A stretch of 64,000 nucleotides of DNA from Verrucomicrobiaceae bacterium E54 (GTDB taxonomy: Bacteria > Verrucomicrobiota > Verrucomicrobiia > Verrucomicrobiales > Akkermansiaceae): contig JAKZES010000019.1 of NCBI GenBank assembly GCA_022548915.1, positions 20,343 to 84,342 on the forward strand, read 5' to 3'. The notes beneath the pieces were generated by a model, which was not told the DNA's origin, did no database searches, and saw only the letters and a program-made list of their open reading frames with translations. A program made the translations under genes and the position numbers. Shown here piece by piece: positions 22,101 to 30,304 of the stretch (position 1 is its first letter; each line of letters begins with the position of its first letter).

Positions 22101-22222
22101 TCCCAGAAGGGATCGAGAAACTGCCGTCGGAGCTGCGTTTCATTGTAGGCCGCCGAGCGGTAGTGCTCGCGGTTGTTTTCGAAATTCTCGACCAGTCGCT
22201 TGACGGCATCCGGAGCGGGCAT
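19157..22222 (-). CDS. Type IIG restriction-modification enzyme, single-chain
   Basis: The 1021-aa protein combines nuclease and N6-adenine methyltransferase. The N-terminal 100 residues end with a PD-(D/E)xK-like core, PD(76)YAF...FVEAK(95-97), which should cut DNA. Residues about 240-400 hold a helical connector. The methyltransferase has YTPKYIVDYIVENTLG, motif I DPACGSGSFLIVAYQF near 411, GVDIDSQAVEVTKLSLLLKV and the catalytic NPPY at about 581 (DCVIGNPPYLSID). The region after about 700 (TaqI-like target recognition) carries sequence such as PKSLQNYLTSNSEKLRGRA. This matches Eco57I/BREX-PglX-like type IIG enzymes. Start MPAPDAVKRL follows a palindromic element; downstream it overlaps the unrecognised 226-aa gene. 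Confidence 0.88.
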   Translation of the reverse strand: MPAPDAVKRLVENFENNREHYRSAAYNETQLRRQFLDPFWEALGWDVNNREGNAPAYTDVIHEASIKIRGGTRAPDYAFSINGGLNPSAWKFFVEAKAPCVNLKDHPDPALQVRRYGWSAKLALSVLSDFEEFAAYDCRIRPRPGDKAATARTLYFTYDQYEDRWEEIADIFSREAVRKGSFDRYAEGSKKKRGTAEVDDAFLAEIERWRELLARNFALRNPDLSVLDLNFAVQKTIDRLIFLRICEDRGTEDYGRLLTLANGANTYPRLLEHFRRADDRYNSGLFHFRDESGRPGAPDQLTPDLRLDDKALKDILKNLYYPESPYEFSVLPADILGQVYEQFLGKTIRLTPAHQAKIEEKPEVRKAGGVYYTPKYIVDYIVENTLGRLLNGPNPEKPKPIPVSQAEKLKVLDPACGSGSFLIVAYQFLLDWHLDQYTLGPERKPDVAKIKRHAGGKHPRIYQAKGGEWRLTTAEKKRILLNNIHGVDIDSQAVEVTKLSLLLKVLEGETEQVVQRDFLKERQRILPDLGHNIRCGNSLIGPDFYDQPDLPELDDETRYRINVFDWETAFPEVFEQGGFDCVIGNPPYLSIDDVWGNKDPKLRYLKHGFPEVYNDKTDLLFYFLALALRVSSGTCGMIVSRAFLEAFKADKLRRQLTNSSRIREIIDFRDFMVFEGVGIATAIIVTDQPSAGNTDAFHFQATGKLPDLRNKRGPDFKHYSRDLNALGSKPWIFGSTETLELYRKVDSNGQVLGEICHIGQGMQTGANSVFGKLSGSEIEEFSVPESLFFSRATNSDIQRFSIRNRGEKTLYLEEIRSFDDLPKSLQNYLTSNSEKLRGRAAFRRGNCDWWRFTWPLHREHYSKRRILCPYLATHNRFGLDAHKEYLGLTDTTVIFEPEPGGEDLLYLLGLLNSKLLTVRFRGIGKLKGGGIYEYFENTVSKLPIRRIDFTNPADVEVHDKMVSLVERMLKLHEDKASEKNPESLRRLEEDIAITDRRIDRLVYELYGLTADEIALVEGAKA

Positions 22223-22299
22223 GGTGTTAGGATGGCCGGACTGGGTCGGCGGGTCAATGCGGGGGGGAGGTGTGACTGATGGGGCTTGTCGGGCGCATT

Positions 22300-22370
22300 G
22301 TGGCCGGGCCTTCCAGGCCCATCGCCGACTTCGACATGGGATTGCCGACGGGGCTGGAAGCCCCGGTCAC
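22300..22370. repeat. 71-bp GTGGCC...GTCAC palindromic element
   Basis: It begins GTGGCC, contains hairpins GGGCCTTCCAGGCCC (22306-22320) and GGGGCTGGAAGCCCC (22350-22364), and ends in GGTCAC, an imperfect inverse of its start. A second copy of similar size is at 33515-33583. It lies between the type IIG gene (minus, start 22222) and a sulfatase stop (22448). The remainder of 22371-22447 shows no gene. Confidence 0.85.
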
Positions 22371-22447
22371 GGTTCGTGGCATCCGCCCGCTCGCGCATCG
22401 GCCGGACCGGATGATGCGCGAGTGGGTTCACGCGGTCCTTCACTCGC

Positions 22448-23962
22448 TCAGTCCAGCGAGCGGATGCCGCCCTTGGCCTCGCGGATGGCGATCAGCTTCT
22501 TCCGCATGGCGGTGGCGCGATCGGGGTGTTTGGCGGCGACGTTGGTGGTTTCGCCGATGTCCTCGGTTAGATGGTAGAGTTCATCCTTTTCCGGCTTGCC
22601 GGCGAGGATGAACTTCCACGGGCCTTCGCGCAGGGCGAGGGTCTTGGCTTCCTCGACCATGTAGGGCAGGCCCTTGTCATCGTCCCCGAGGAAGGCGGGC
22701 AGGGTGTTGCGGCTGTCGATGGCCTCACCTTCGGGGATCTCCTGTTCGAACAGGGAGGCGAAGGAGGCGAGGAAGTCGATCTGGCTGACCAGTGCCTCGG
22801 AGACGCCGGGCTCGATGCGTGCCGGCCAGCGGACGAGGAAGGGGACGCGGGTGCCGCCTTCGTAGATCTGATACTTGCCGCCGCGGTAGGGGCCGGAGCC
22901 GTCGTGACCCTGATCCACTTCCTGGGTCGAAGTCTTGACGACCGTGCCGTCGTCGTAGCCGTCGTCATAGACCGGACCGTTGTCGCTGGAGAAGATGACG
23001 ATGGTGTTGTCGGCGACGCCCTGCTCTTCGAGCACCTCCATCAACTCACCCACGGCCCAGTCGAAGTGGACCATCGCGTCGCCACGGAAGCCGGTCTGGC
23101 TCTTGCCGTGGAAGCGCGGGTGCGGGGCCCGCGGGACGTGGATGTCCTGCGCCGAGTAGAAGAGGAAGAAGGGCTTCTCCTTGTCGCGATTCTCGATCCA
23201 CTCCTTCGATTTTTCGACGAAGGTGTCGGTCATGGTTTCATCGTCCCACAGAGCCGACTTGCCGCCCCACTGGGTGCCGATGCGGCCGATGCCGTTGATC
23301 ACCGAGTGATTGTGGCCGTGGGTGTTGCGGTAGTAGGTCATCGCCTCCGGGTTCTTCCGTCCATCGGGGTAGACGGTGCAGTCGACATCCGGCTTCTTCG
23401 CGCCGACAAAGAGCGGATCGGCGGGGTCGAGGTTGAGGACGCGGTGGTTGAGCAGATAGACGCAGGGCACGCGGTCGTTGGTCGAGGGGAGCAGGAAGGA
23501 ATGGTCGAAGCCGAGCTCGAGCGGGCCGGGTTTGACCTCGCCGTTCCAGTCCACCGGTTCGCCCTTTTTCCCGAGTCCCAGGTGCCACTTGCCGACGATG
23601 GCGGTCTGGTAGCCGGCCTTCTTGAAGACATCGGGCAGCGTGAGGGCGTCGATCGGAATGGTCAGCGGGGCGTTGGGCGCGAGGATGCGGATGTTGTGGC
23701 GGAAGCCGTGGATGCCGGTGAGCATCGAGAAGCGCGAGGGCGTGCAGGTGGCGGCGGTACAGTGGCCGTCGGTGAAGCGCAGGCTCTGTCCGGCGAGCTT
23801 GTCGAGATGGGGGGTCGGGTTCTTTACCGAGCCCTGGACGCCGATGTCGCCCCAGCCGACGTCGTCGCCATAGATCAGCACGACGTTGGGCTTGTCGGCG
23901 GCGGTGACCGCAGCGGGGAGAGCCAGCAAAGCGGCGAGCAGATGGGGAAGAGCGGCTTTCAT
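22448..23962 (-). CDS. Secreted sulfatase (formylglycine type)
   Basis: This 504-aa precursor has a signal peptide (MKAALPHLLAALLALPAAVTA, cleavage near A22) followed by NVVLIYGDDVGWGDIGVQGS, the metal-binding start, and the sulfatase signature TAATCTPSRFSMLTGIHGFR with the C-x-P-S-R Cys for formylglycine conversion. GKWHLGLGKKGE and the SSDNGPVYDDGYDDG motif are also present. It is related to, but distinct from, the sulfatase at 12287. In-frame ATGs at 23968 and 23977 are also possible starts, but a start at 23962 gives the cleanest signal peptide. Substrate unknown; a sulfated polysaccharide is likely given the fucosidase and other sulfatases here. Confidence 0.93.
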   Translation of the reverse strand: MKAALPHLLAALLALPAAVTAADKPNVVLIYGDDVGWGDIGVQGSVKNPTPHLDKLAGQSLRFTDGHCTAATCTPSRFSMLTGIHGFRHNIRILAPNAPLTIPIDALTLPDVFKKAGYQTAIVGKWHLGLGKKGEPVDWNGEVKPGPLELGFDHSFLLPSTNDRVPCVYLLNHRVLNLDPADPLFVGAKKPDVDCTVYPDGRKNPEAMTYYRNTHGHNHSVINGIGRIGTQWGGKSALWDDETMTDTFVEKSKEWIENRDKEKPFFLFYSAQDIHVPRAPHPRFHGKSQTGFRGDAMVHFDWAVGELMEVLEEQGVADNTIVIFSSDNGPVYDDGYDDGTVVKTSTQEVDQGHDGSGPYRGGKYQIYEGGTRVPFLVRWPARIEPGVSEALVSQIDFLASFASLFEQEIPEGEAIDSRNTLPAFLGDDDKGLPYMVEEAKTLALREGPWKFILAGKPEKDELYHLTEDIGETTNVAAKHPDRATAMRKKLIAIREAKGGIRSLD

Positions 23963-24125
23963 GGGCATGGATGGCATCGACGGGAGCGGGATGGATTTTC
24001 TTTGGCGACGCCGTTTTGGATCGGAATGGACGGGGCGTCCAGCCTGCTTCCGGGCATGAGGGGTCCGCCGAATCAGGAGTTTCGCCGATCGGCTCGCAAA
24101 GCGGAGCGTTGCACCACCTGCGATG

Positions 24126-24160
24126 AAAAAAGCCCGCTCCGGATCGACCGGAGCGGGCTT
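24126..24160 (-). terminator. Rho-independent terminator of pckG
   Basis: On the minus strand the arms AAGCCCGCTCCGG and CCGGAGCGGGCTT pair around a 5-nt loop, followed by a run of T residues. It sits 20 bp after the pckG stop codon. Confidence 0.9.
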
Positions 24161-24180
24161 GGAATTCGGGAGACGCCGGA

Positions 24181-26019
24181 TCAGCTCAGGCGGGCGGCCA
24201 GCAGCTGCTGTTGGAACACGAGTTCCTTCGGCATCAGGTCGTAGAGCTTGAGGAACAGGTTGCCCTGGTCGACGAGTTCGGCGGCCCATTCCTCGGGGTT
24301 GTAGGCCATGCACTTGTCGAACTGCTCTTCGGTGAAGCCTTCGAGGCCCTCCAGGTTGAAGTCCTCGATGTGCGGCGTCCAGCCGATCGGGGTCTCGTGG
24401 CCGGCGACCTGGCCCTTGCAGCGGTTCACGATCCACTCGAGCACCCGCATGTTCTGGCCGAAGCCCGGCCACAGGAACTTGCCGTCCTCGTCGAGGCGGA
24501 ACCAGTTCACGTGGAAGAAGCGGGGCAGGTCCTTGATCTTGTCGCGCATGTCGAGCCAGTGGTGGAAGTATTCGGCCATGTTGTAGCCGCAGAAGGGCAG
24601 CATGGCCATCGGGTCGCGGCGGACGCCGGCCTTGAGGCCGATCGCGGCGGCGGTGACTTCCGAGCCCATGGTGGCACCGACATACACACCGTGCGACCAG
24701 TTGAAGGCCTGATAGACCAGCGGCATCGTCGTCGGCCGGCGGCCGCCGAAGATGATGGCCGAGATCGGCACGCCGTCGGGATTCTGCCAGTCGGGGTCGA
24801 TCGTCGGGCACTGCTCGGCCGGGGCGGTGAAGCGCGCGTTCGGGTGGGCGGCGAGTTCATCGCTGTCGGGCGTCCAGTCCTTGCCTTTCCAGTCGATCGC
24901 GTGGGCCGGCGGGTCGCCGTCCATGCCTTCCCACCACACGTCGCCGTCATCGGTAAGCGCGCAGTTGGTGAAGATCGCGTTCTCGGTCATCGAGTCCATC
25001 GCGATCGGGTTGGTCTTGTAGGAGGTGCCCGGTGCGACGCCGAAGTATCCCGTCTCGGGGTTGATGGCGTGCAGTTTGCCGTCCTCGTGACCCCACATCC
25101 AGGCGATGTCGTCGCCGATGATGGTCGTCTTCCAGCCCTTGTCCGCGTATTCCTTCGGCGGGATGAGCATGGCGAGGTTGGTCTTGCCGCAGGCGCTCGG
25201 GAAGGCGGCGGCGACGTAGGTCTTCTCTTTCTCGGGCGACTCGAGACCGAGGAGCAGCATGTGCTCCGCCATCCAGTCGTGTTCGCGGGCGATGTTCGAG
25301 GCGATGCGCAGGGCGAGGCACTTCTTGCCGAGCAGGGCGTTGCCGCCGTAGCCGGAACCATAGGACCAGATCTCGCGGGTCTCGGGGAAGTGGCAGATGT
25401 ACTTCGTCTCATTGTTGCAGGGCCAAGGGACGTCCGTGTCGCCGGGCTCCAGCGGGGCTCCCACGGTGTGGATGCAGGGAATGAAGTAGCCGTGACCGTC
25501 GCGCTTCTTCTCGATCTCACCGGCGTCTTCCGCCTCGAGTTGGTCGAGCACCTTTTTGCCCATGTGGGTCATGATGCGCATGTTGACGACGACGTAGGCG
25601 CTGTCGGTGATCTCGACGCCGATTTTCGCGAGCGGCGAATCGAGCGGGCCCATGCAGAAGGGGATCACGTAGAGGGTGCGGCCCTTCATGCAGCCGTCGA
25701 AGAGCGGCTTGAGGGTGGCCTTCATCTCCTTGGGATCGGCCCAGTTGTTGGTGCCACCGGCGGCACCCTTGCGGCGGGTGCAGATGTAGGTGCGGTCCTC
25801 GACGCGGGCAACATCCGAGGGAGTCGAGCGGGCGAGGAAGGAATTTGGGCGCTTTTCCGGATTGAGGCGCGTGAAGGTGCCGGCGTCGCAGAGTTCCTGC
25901 GTCAGCTGGTCCCATTCCTCCTGCGAACCGTCACACCAGTGGATGTTGTCGGGTTTGCAGAGGGCGGTCATTTCCTCGACCCAGGCGGCGAGGGCTTCGT
26001 GTCGGGTGGGATTGCTCAT
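24181..26019 (-). CDS. pckG: Phosphoenolpyruvate carboxykinase (GTP)
   Basis: The 612-aa cytosolic enzyme converts oxaloacetate plus GTP to PEP, CO2 and GDP, the entry step to gluconeogenesis. It matches the GTP-specific family over its full length: RYxCTRR-like start [19 protein letters not shown] with the PEP/oxaloacetate site, the catalytic Cys in [16 protein letters not shown] (kinase-1a loop), and the metal/guanine site [20 protein letters not shown]. It is a stand-alone gene, divergent from rhomboid at 26203. A strong terminator follows it. Together with the dicarboxylate transporter, it suggests growth on C4 acids. Confidence 0.97.
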   Translation of the reverse strand: MSNPTRHEALAAWVEEMTALCKPDNIHWCDGSQEEWDQLTQELCDAGTFTRLNPEKRPNSFLARSTPSDVARVEDRTYICTRRKGAAGGTNNWADPKEMKATLKPLFDGCMKGRTLYVIPFCMGPLDSPLAKIGVEITDSAYVVVNMRIMTHMGKKVLDQLEAEDAGEIEKKRDGHGYFIPCIHTVGAPLEPGDTDVPWPCNNETKYICHFPETREIWSYGSGYGGNALLGKKCLALRIASNIAREHDWMAEHMLLLGLESPEKEKTYVAAAFPSACGKTNLAMLIPPKEYADKGWKTTIIGDDIAWMWGHEDGKLHAINPETGYFGVAPGTSYKTNPIAMDSMTENAIFTNCALTDDGDVWWEGMDGDPPAHAIDWKGKDWTPDSDELAAHPNARFTAPAEQCPTIDPDWQNPDGVPISAIIFGGRRPTTMPLVYQAFNWSHGVYVGATMGSEVTAAAIGLKAGVRRDPMAMLPFCGYNMAEYFHHWLDMRDKIKDLPRFFHVNWFRLDEDGKFLWPGFGQNMRVLEWIVNRCKGQVAGHETPIGWTPHIEDFNLEGLEGFTEEQFDKCMAYNPEEWAAELVDQGNLFLKLYDLMPKELVFQQQLLAARLS

Positions 26020-26202
26020 TGCGGCGCGAGTCCAGACGAAGCCTCGTGGGGCGGCAATTCGATCCGAGAATATGCCGCTGTTTCGGAGGAATTCGCGCAG
26101 TCCCGCGGGTTCGATCAGAGAATCCGCGTAGAAGCATGAGGATCAATGCGCGATGGGGCTGGCCTTGCGGGGTCTCCGGACGCGTGGTAACGACCCTCCG
26201 CG

Positions 26203-27108
26203 ATGGGCTTTCAGGATCGGGAATACGCACGACCCGCCCCGGCGGCCATGCCGCGGGTGCCGGTGGTCACCAAGTGGTTGCTGATCCTGAACATCGGGAT
26301 CTTCCTGCTGGATCTTTTCCAGCGACCGGAGGGCATGCCCGGGGGCGTGCTTTCGTGGGGACCCCTGAATCGCTGGGGGTGTTTTGTTTTCGAAACCTCG
26401 GTCATGCAGGGGCGAATCTGGGAGTTCCTGACCTTCCAGTTTCTCCACAACGACTTCGGGCACCTCGCGTTCAACTCGATCGGCATTTTCTTCTTTGCGC
26501 CATTCGTCGAGCGCTGGTGGGGCGCCCGCCGCTTCCTGGCCTACTACCTGCTCTGTGGGGCGGCCGGGGGGGTGTTCTACTCGCTGCTGCTCATGGTGGG
26601 CTTGCTGCCAAACTCCGATGCCGGGACGCCCTTGGTGGGGGCCTCGGCGGGGGTCTTCGGGCTGATCTTCGCGGTCTATCGGCTCGCTCCCGCGGTGCAG
26701 GTGAGGTTGCTGATTCCGCCGATCACCCTGACCATGCGTCAGCTCGCGCTGGCGCTGGCGGCCCTTGCCGTCCTGGTCATCGTCGGTGGACTTGTTTTCC
26801 CGAGCGCCCGCATCTTCTGGAACAGCGGCGGCGAGGCCGGTCACCTGGGCGGGGCCTTGATGGGGCTACTGTTGATGAGTTTTCCCGGTCTGCTGGGCAA
26901 GCCGACCGGATTCCGCGGCAAGGTGGTGCGCGACGCCCGCTTCGTCCGTCGTGGCGGTCCGCCGAAACTGCGCCCGCGGACCCGCGTGGATCTCGACCAG
27001 GAGAGCGAGGTCGACCGGATCCTGCAGAAGATTTCCGAGCACGGCCTCGACAGCGTGACCGATGAAGAACGCCGCACCCTTGAGGACGCCAGTCGACGCA
27101 AGCAATGA
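26203..27108 (+). CDS. Rhomboid-family intramembrane serine protease
   Basis: The 301-aa membrane protein cleaves other membrane proteins in the lipid bilayer. Helices start at about 23 (WLLILNIGIFLLDLF), with FQFLHNDFGHLAFNSIGIFFF (the HxxxN oxyanion helix), the catalytic serine in GASAGVFGL at about residue 147 and the catalytic His in GGEAGHLGGALMG at about 211. The C-terminal cytosolic segment DRILQKISEHGLDSVTDEER resembles a small helical tail often appended to these proteins in Bacteroidetes and Verrucomicrobia. The stop overlaps the mazG start (ATGA). Confidence 0.93.
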   Translation: MGFQDREYARPAPAAMPRVPVVTKWLLILNIGIFLLDLFQRPEGMPGGVLSWGPLNRWGCFVFETSVMQGRIWEFLTFQFLHNDFGHLAFNSIGIFFFAPFVERWWGARRFLAYYLLCGAAGGVFYSLLLMVGLLPNSDAGTPLVGASAGVFGLIFAVYRLAPAVQVRLLIPPITLTMRQLALALAALAVLVIVGGLVFPSARIFWNSGGEAGHLGGALMGLLLMSFPGLLGKPTGFRGKVVRDARFVRRGGPPKLRPRTRVDLDQESEVDRILQKISEHGLDSVTDEERRTLEDASRRKQ

Positions 27109-27899
27109 CCGATCGTGAGATGATCGAGTGCTCGGAGAAGGCGCGGCAGATGGATCGCCTGCGCGCGATCATGCATCGGCTGCGGGCACCCGGCGGGTGT
27201 CCGTGGGATGCGGAGCAGACGCATGCAAGCCTGGTTCCGAACCTGATCGAGGAGGCCTACGAGACGGTCGATGCGATCCAGCGTGACGACATGCCGCATC
27301 TCCGCGAGGAGCTCGGCGACCTGCTGCTGCAGGTGGTTTTTCACAGCGAACTCGCCTCGGAGCGCGGTGACTTCGACGTCGACGAGGTGGCCCGCGAAAT
27401 CAGCGAGAAGCTCATCCGCCGCCACCCCCACGTGTTTGCGACGAGTGGAGCGGACGACGCCGAAGCGGTGCTCAAGCAGTGGGATGAGATCAAGCGCTCG
27501 GAGAAGGGCACCGGGAGAGAGCCCTTCCTTCACGGCACCGGCAAGGGCCTGCCGGCCCTGCTGCGGGCGGCCAAGCTTCAGAAGAAGGCCGCGAAGGTTG
27601 GCTTCGACTGGCCGGACGAGGAAGGCGTGAGGGACAAGATTCGCGAGGAACTCGACGAGGTGGAGTCGGCGGACTCGCCCGAGGCCGCTGCCGGGGAGAT
27701 CGGTGACCTCCTGTTCTCGGTGGTGAATCTCGCCCGTTTTCGCAAGCTGGATCCCGAGGTGCTGCTGGCCGATGCGAACCGCAAGTTCGAGGAGCGCTTC
27801 GGCGAGATGGAGAAGGCCTTGCGGGAGCGCGGCCGGTCTCTCGAGGACGCCTCCCTCGATGAGATGGAGGCAGCGTGGCAGGCGGCGAAGAAGCGCTGA
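27105..27899 (+). CDS. mazG: Nucleoside triphosphate pyrophosphohydrolase MazG
   Basis: The 264-aa house-cleaning enzyme hydrolyses (d)NTPs and aberrant nucleotides to NMP and PPi. It has the MazG domain twice, as in E. coli MazG: GCPWDAEQTHASLVPNLIEEAY, with EExxE at 45-50 and LREELGDLLLQVVFHSELA (E..ExxD, Mg2+ binding), and a C-terminal half with LRGKIREELDEVE-like RDKIREELDEVESADS and GEIGDLLFSVVNLARF. Its ATG overlaps the rhomboid stop, so the two are co-translated. No direct link between the two functions is known to me. Confidence 0.94.
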   Translation: MTDREMIECSEKARQMDRLRAIMHRLRAPGGCPWDAEQTHASLVPNLIEEAYETVDAIQRDDMPHLREELGDLLLQVVFHSELASERGDFDVDEVAREISEKLIRRHPHVFATSGADDAEAVLKQWDEIKRSEKGTGREPFLHGTGKGLPALLRAAKLQKKAAKVGFDWPDEEGVRDKIREELDEVESADSPEAAAGEIGDLLFSVVNLARFRKLDPEVLLADANRKFEERFGEMEKALRERGRSLEDASLDEMEAAWQAAKKR

Positions 27900-28028
27900 A
27901 ACGGGAGGCTTGGCTTCCGCAAGAAATGCGCAAAGTCGGCTGGCTTGCGCATAGCCTCTAGCAGCTGCGTCGGAGGATGGTGCGGGTGTCCCGGGGAAAC
28001 CTTCCGGGTACAATAATCCACCCAGAGA

Positions 28029-28991
28029 ATGATGAAGCCGATCACAACGATCACCGCCCTCGCCGCAGCCCTCACAATCACCGCATCAGCCAGTGTGATC
28101 GCGACCGCACCGGAAGCTCCCGTCGCAACCACCACCCGTGGCGGCTTCGAGACCGCCCGGCGCCCGATCACCAATCCGACGCTGTTCGACCTCGCGCTGC
28201 CGACCACCAACATCCACCCGATCTACATCTATCACGGCTTGCCGAACCAGGTCTCCATTCCCGGTGGCACGATCCCGATGGGTGGCAACGTTCAGGTTTA
28301 CGCGCTTCAGTTCGAGATCGCCTTTACCGAGCGCCTGTCACTGGTCGCGACCAAGGACGGTTACGTGCAGATCGATCCGAAGACGACTCCGCTGTGGTCC
28401 GACAAGTCGGGATTCGCGAACATCGCCGCCGGTCTCAAGTACGCGTTCATCCTCGATCCTGTCAATGAACTGGCGGTGAGCGGCACGGCGACCATCGAGT
28501 TTCCGACCGGGAACCACGACGTCTTCCAGGGTGAGGGCGATGGCGCGATCAACCTGATTGTCTCGGCCCTGAAGATGGTCGACGACCTGCAGCTTGCCGG
28601 TGGTGCCGGGGTGAAGATTCCCTTCGATGGCCAGATGGCGACGACCTCGTTCATGAGCGGCCACATCAGCTACGAGGTGGTGCCATGGTTCATTCCGTTG
28701 GTGGAGCTCAACTGGCACCACGTCCTCGATGCCGGCAATGGTCGGCCGAGTTTCTTCGGCCAGGCCGGCGGAGCCGTGCCGGTGGTTGCCGCCTTCGAGG
28801 GGCACGACCTGCTGAACTTCGGCGCGGTGAATGCCTTCCACAACCGCGACCTCGTCACCGTCGCCGCGGGTTTCCGCTCGCGTCTTAGCGAGAGCGTGGA
28901 CGTGGGGTTCGCCTATGAGTTTCCGATCACCAGCAGGGAGAAGGGCATCATCGACGAGCGCTTCACCCTGGACCTCATCTGGACCTTCTGA
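28029..28991 (+). CDS. Outer-membrane beta-barrel protein
   Basis: The 320-aa precursor has a signal peptide (MKPITTITALAAALTITASASVIA), followed by alternating hydrophobic beta-strands and a final LDLIWTF, the C-terminal aromatic residue recognised by the BAM machinery. The barrel-like segments include SLVATKDGYVQI, NIAAGLKYAFILD and LTVAAGFRSRLSESVDVGFAYEF. It is probably an outer-membrane transporter or porin-like protein; no family name was identified. A TACAAT (-10-like) hexamer lies at 28009-28014. A strong terminator follows. Confidence 0.75.
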   Translation: MMKPITTITALAAALTITASASVIATAPEAPVATTTRGGFETARRPITNPTLFDLALPTTNIHPIYIYHGLPNQVSIPGGTIPMGGNVQVYALQFEIAFTERLSLVATKDGYVQIDPKTTPLWSDKSGFANIAAGLKYAFILDPVNELAVSGTATIEFPTGNHDVFQGEGDGAINLIVSALKMVDDLQLAGGAGVKIPFDGQMATTSFMSGHISYEVVPWFIPLVELNWHHVLDAGNGRPSFFGQAGGAVPVVAAFEGHDLLNFGAVNAFHNRDLVTVAAGFRSRLSESVDVGFAYEFPITSREKGIIDERFTLDLIWTF

Positions 28992-29017
28992 TTTCCGGGT
29001 TGTTCAAGGAACTGGGA

Positions 29018-29052
29018 AACCCCGGGTGGCCATCGGTCGCCCGGGGTTTTTT
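29018..29052 (+). terminator. Rho-independent terminator of the OMP gene
   Basis: AACCCCGGG and CCCGGGGTT pair around a short loop and run into TTTTTTG, 27 bp after the stop of the barrel gene. Confidence 0.9.
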
Positions 29053-29060
29053 GTTAGGAG

Positions 29061-29080
29061 GCGGGCCGCCCCCGGCCCGC
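29061..29080. repeat. Short GC palindrome
   Basis: GCGGGCCG-CCCC-CGGCCCGC: an 8-bp stem with a 4-nt loop, just past the terminator. The rest of the 216-bp gap before the M42 peptidase shows no gene. Confidence 0.6.
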
Positions 29081-29207
29081 GACGGGTGAGCCGGCCGTTC
29101 GGGCAAGGCATCGCTCAACGGTTGGGCCGGCCGCTGGGGTCGCGGCGCGGGGGCGCGCCACCTCCAATTGGGCTTGGCCCGGAGGGCTTCCGCGCTAGCG
29201 TCGCGGC

Positions 29208-30287
29208 ATGCGCGAAAAGGCCCTTTCCCTGCTGAAGCAACTCACCGAGGCCCACTCGGTGCCGGGACACGAGGATGAGGTCCGGGGCATCTTCGCCGAC
29301 GAGCTGAAGGATGCGGGTGAGCTCTCGACCGATGGCAACGGCTCGGTGTTCTGCGATGCGGGGGGCGAGGGGCCGCGGGTGCTCGTCGCCGGGCACATGG
29401 ACGAGGTCGGCTTCATGGTGCAGAACATCACCTCCGATGGCTTCCTCCAGTTTCTTGCGCTGGGTGGATGGTGGGAGCACAACCTGCTGTCCCAACGCGT
29501 CGAGGTGCGCACGGCGGATGGTCGCAAGGTGCTCGGCGTGGTGGCTTCCAAGCCGCCTCATTTCCTCTCAGAGGCCCAGCGAAGCCAGGTGCTTTCGATC
29601 GACAACATGTTCATCGATGTCGGGGCGTCGTCGCGCCAGCAGGCGACCGGGGAGTTCGGCATCGCGCTGGGCGATCCGATCGCGCCGGTAAGTGCTTTCT
29701 CCCCGATGGCGGCGGAGGATCTCTACATGGCCAAGGCCTTCGACAATCGGGTCGGCATGGCCGGGGCGATTCATTGCGGTCTGCTGGCAGGCGGGCAGGA
29801 AAGGGGCAATCGCCTGCTTCTTGCGGGAACCGTGCAGGAGGAACTCGGCCTGCGCGGGGCCCGCACTGCGGCACGCTACGCCAAGCCCGACGTGGCCATC
29901 GTGCTCGAGGGTCCGCCGGCCGACGACACCCCGGGCTTCAACCGCGCCGATTGCCAGGGCAGGCTCGGCGGGGGCGTGCAGATCCGGCTTTTCGACAGCA
30001 GCGCCCTGGGGAACCCGGCCTTCGCGCGCCTGGCGCAGCAGGTCGCCCGCGAGGAGTGCATCCCCTTCCAGGTCACGGTGCGCCGCAGCGGCGGCACCGA
30101 TGCCGGCAGCTTCCACCTCGCCAACGAGGGCGTGCCCTGCATCGTGCTCGGTGTGCCGGCCCGCTACATCCATTCGCACAACGCCATCATCGACCTCAAC
30201 GACCACCTGCACATGGTCGCCCTGGCGGCGGCCCTGGCGAGGAGGTTGGACGAGTCGTCCGTCGCCGGTCTGACGCGATATCTGTAG
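29208..30287 (+). CDS. M42-family metallo-aminopeptidase
   Basis: The 359-aa cytosolic enzyme belongs to the M42 (tetrahedral aminopeptidase/glutamyl aminopeptidase) family, which forms dodecameric shells that trim small peptides. Metal ligands and catalytic residues are visible: H in VAGHMDEVGF (about 65), D in MAKAFDNRVGMAG, E-E in GTVQEELGLRG, an acidic residue near IVLEGPPADDTPG and the His in RYIHSHNAII. Mature length is typical. It is a single gene between the OMP gene and the convergent fucosidase (stop 30305). It has no signal peptide. Confidence 0.93.
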   Translation: MREKALSLLKQLTEAHSVPGHEDEVRGIFADELKDAGELSTDGNGSVFCDAGGEGPRVLVAGHMDEVGFMVQNITSDGFLQFLALGGWWEHNLLSQRVEVRTADGRKVLGVVASKPPHFLSEAQRSQVLSIDNMFIDVGASSRQQATGEFGIALGDPIAPVSAFSPMAAEDLYMAKAFDNRVGMAGAIHCGLLAGGQERGNRLLLAGTVQEELGLRGARTAARYAKPDVAIVLEGPPADDTPGFNRADCQGRLGGGVQIRLFDSSALGNPAFARLAQQVAREECIPFQVTVRRSGGTDAGSFHLANEGVPCIVLGVPARYIHSHNAIIDLNDHLHMVALAAALARRLDESSVAGLTRYL

Positions 30288-30304
30288 GGAAGCCGCCGAA
30301 AGGT

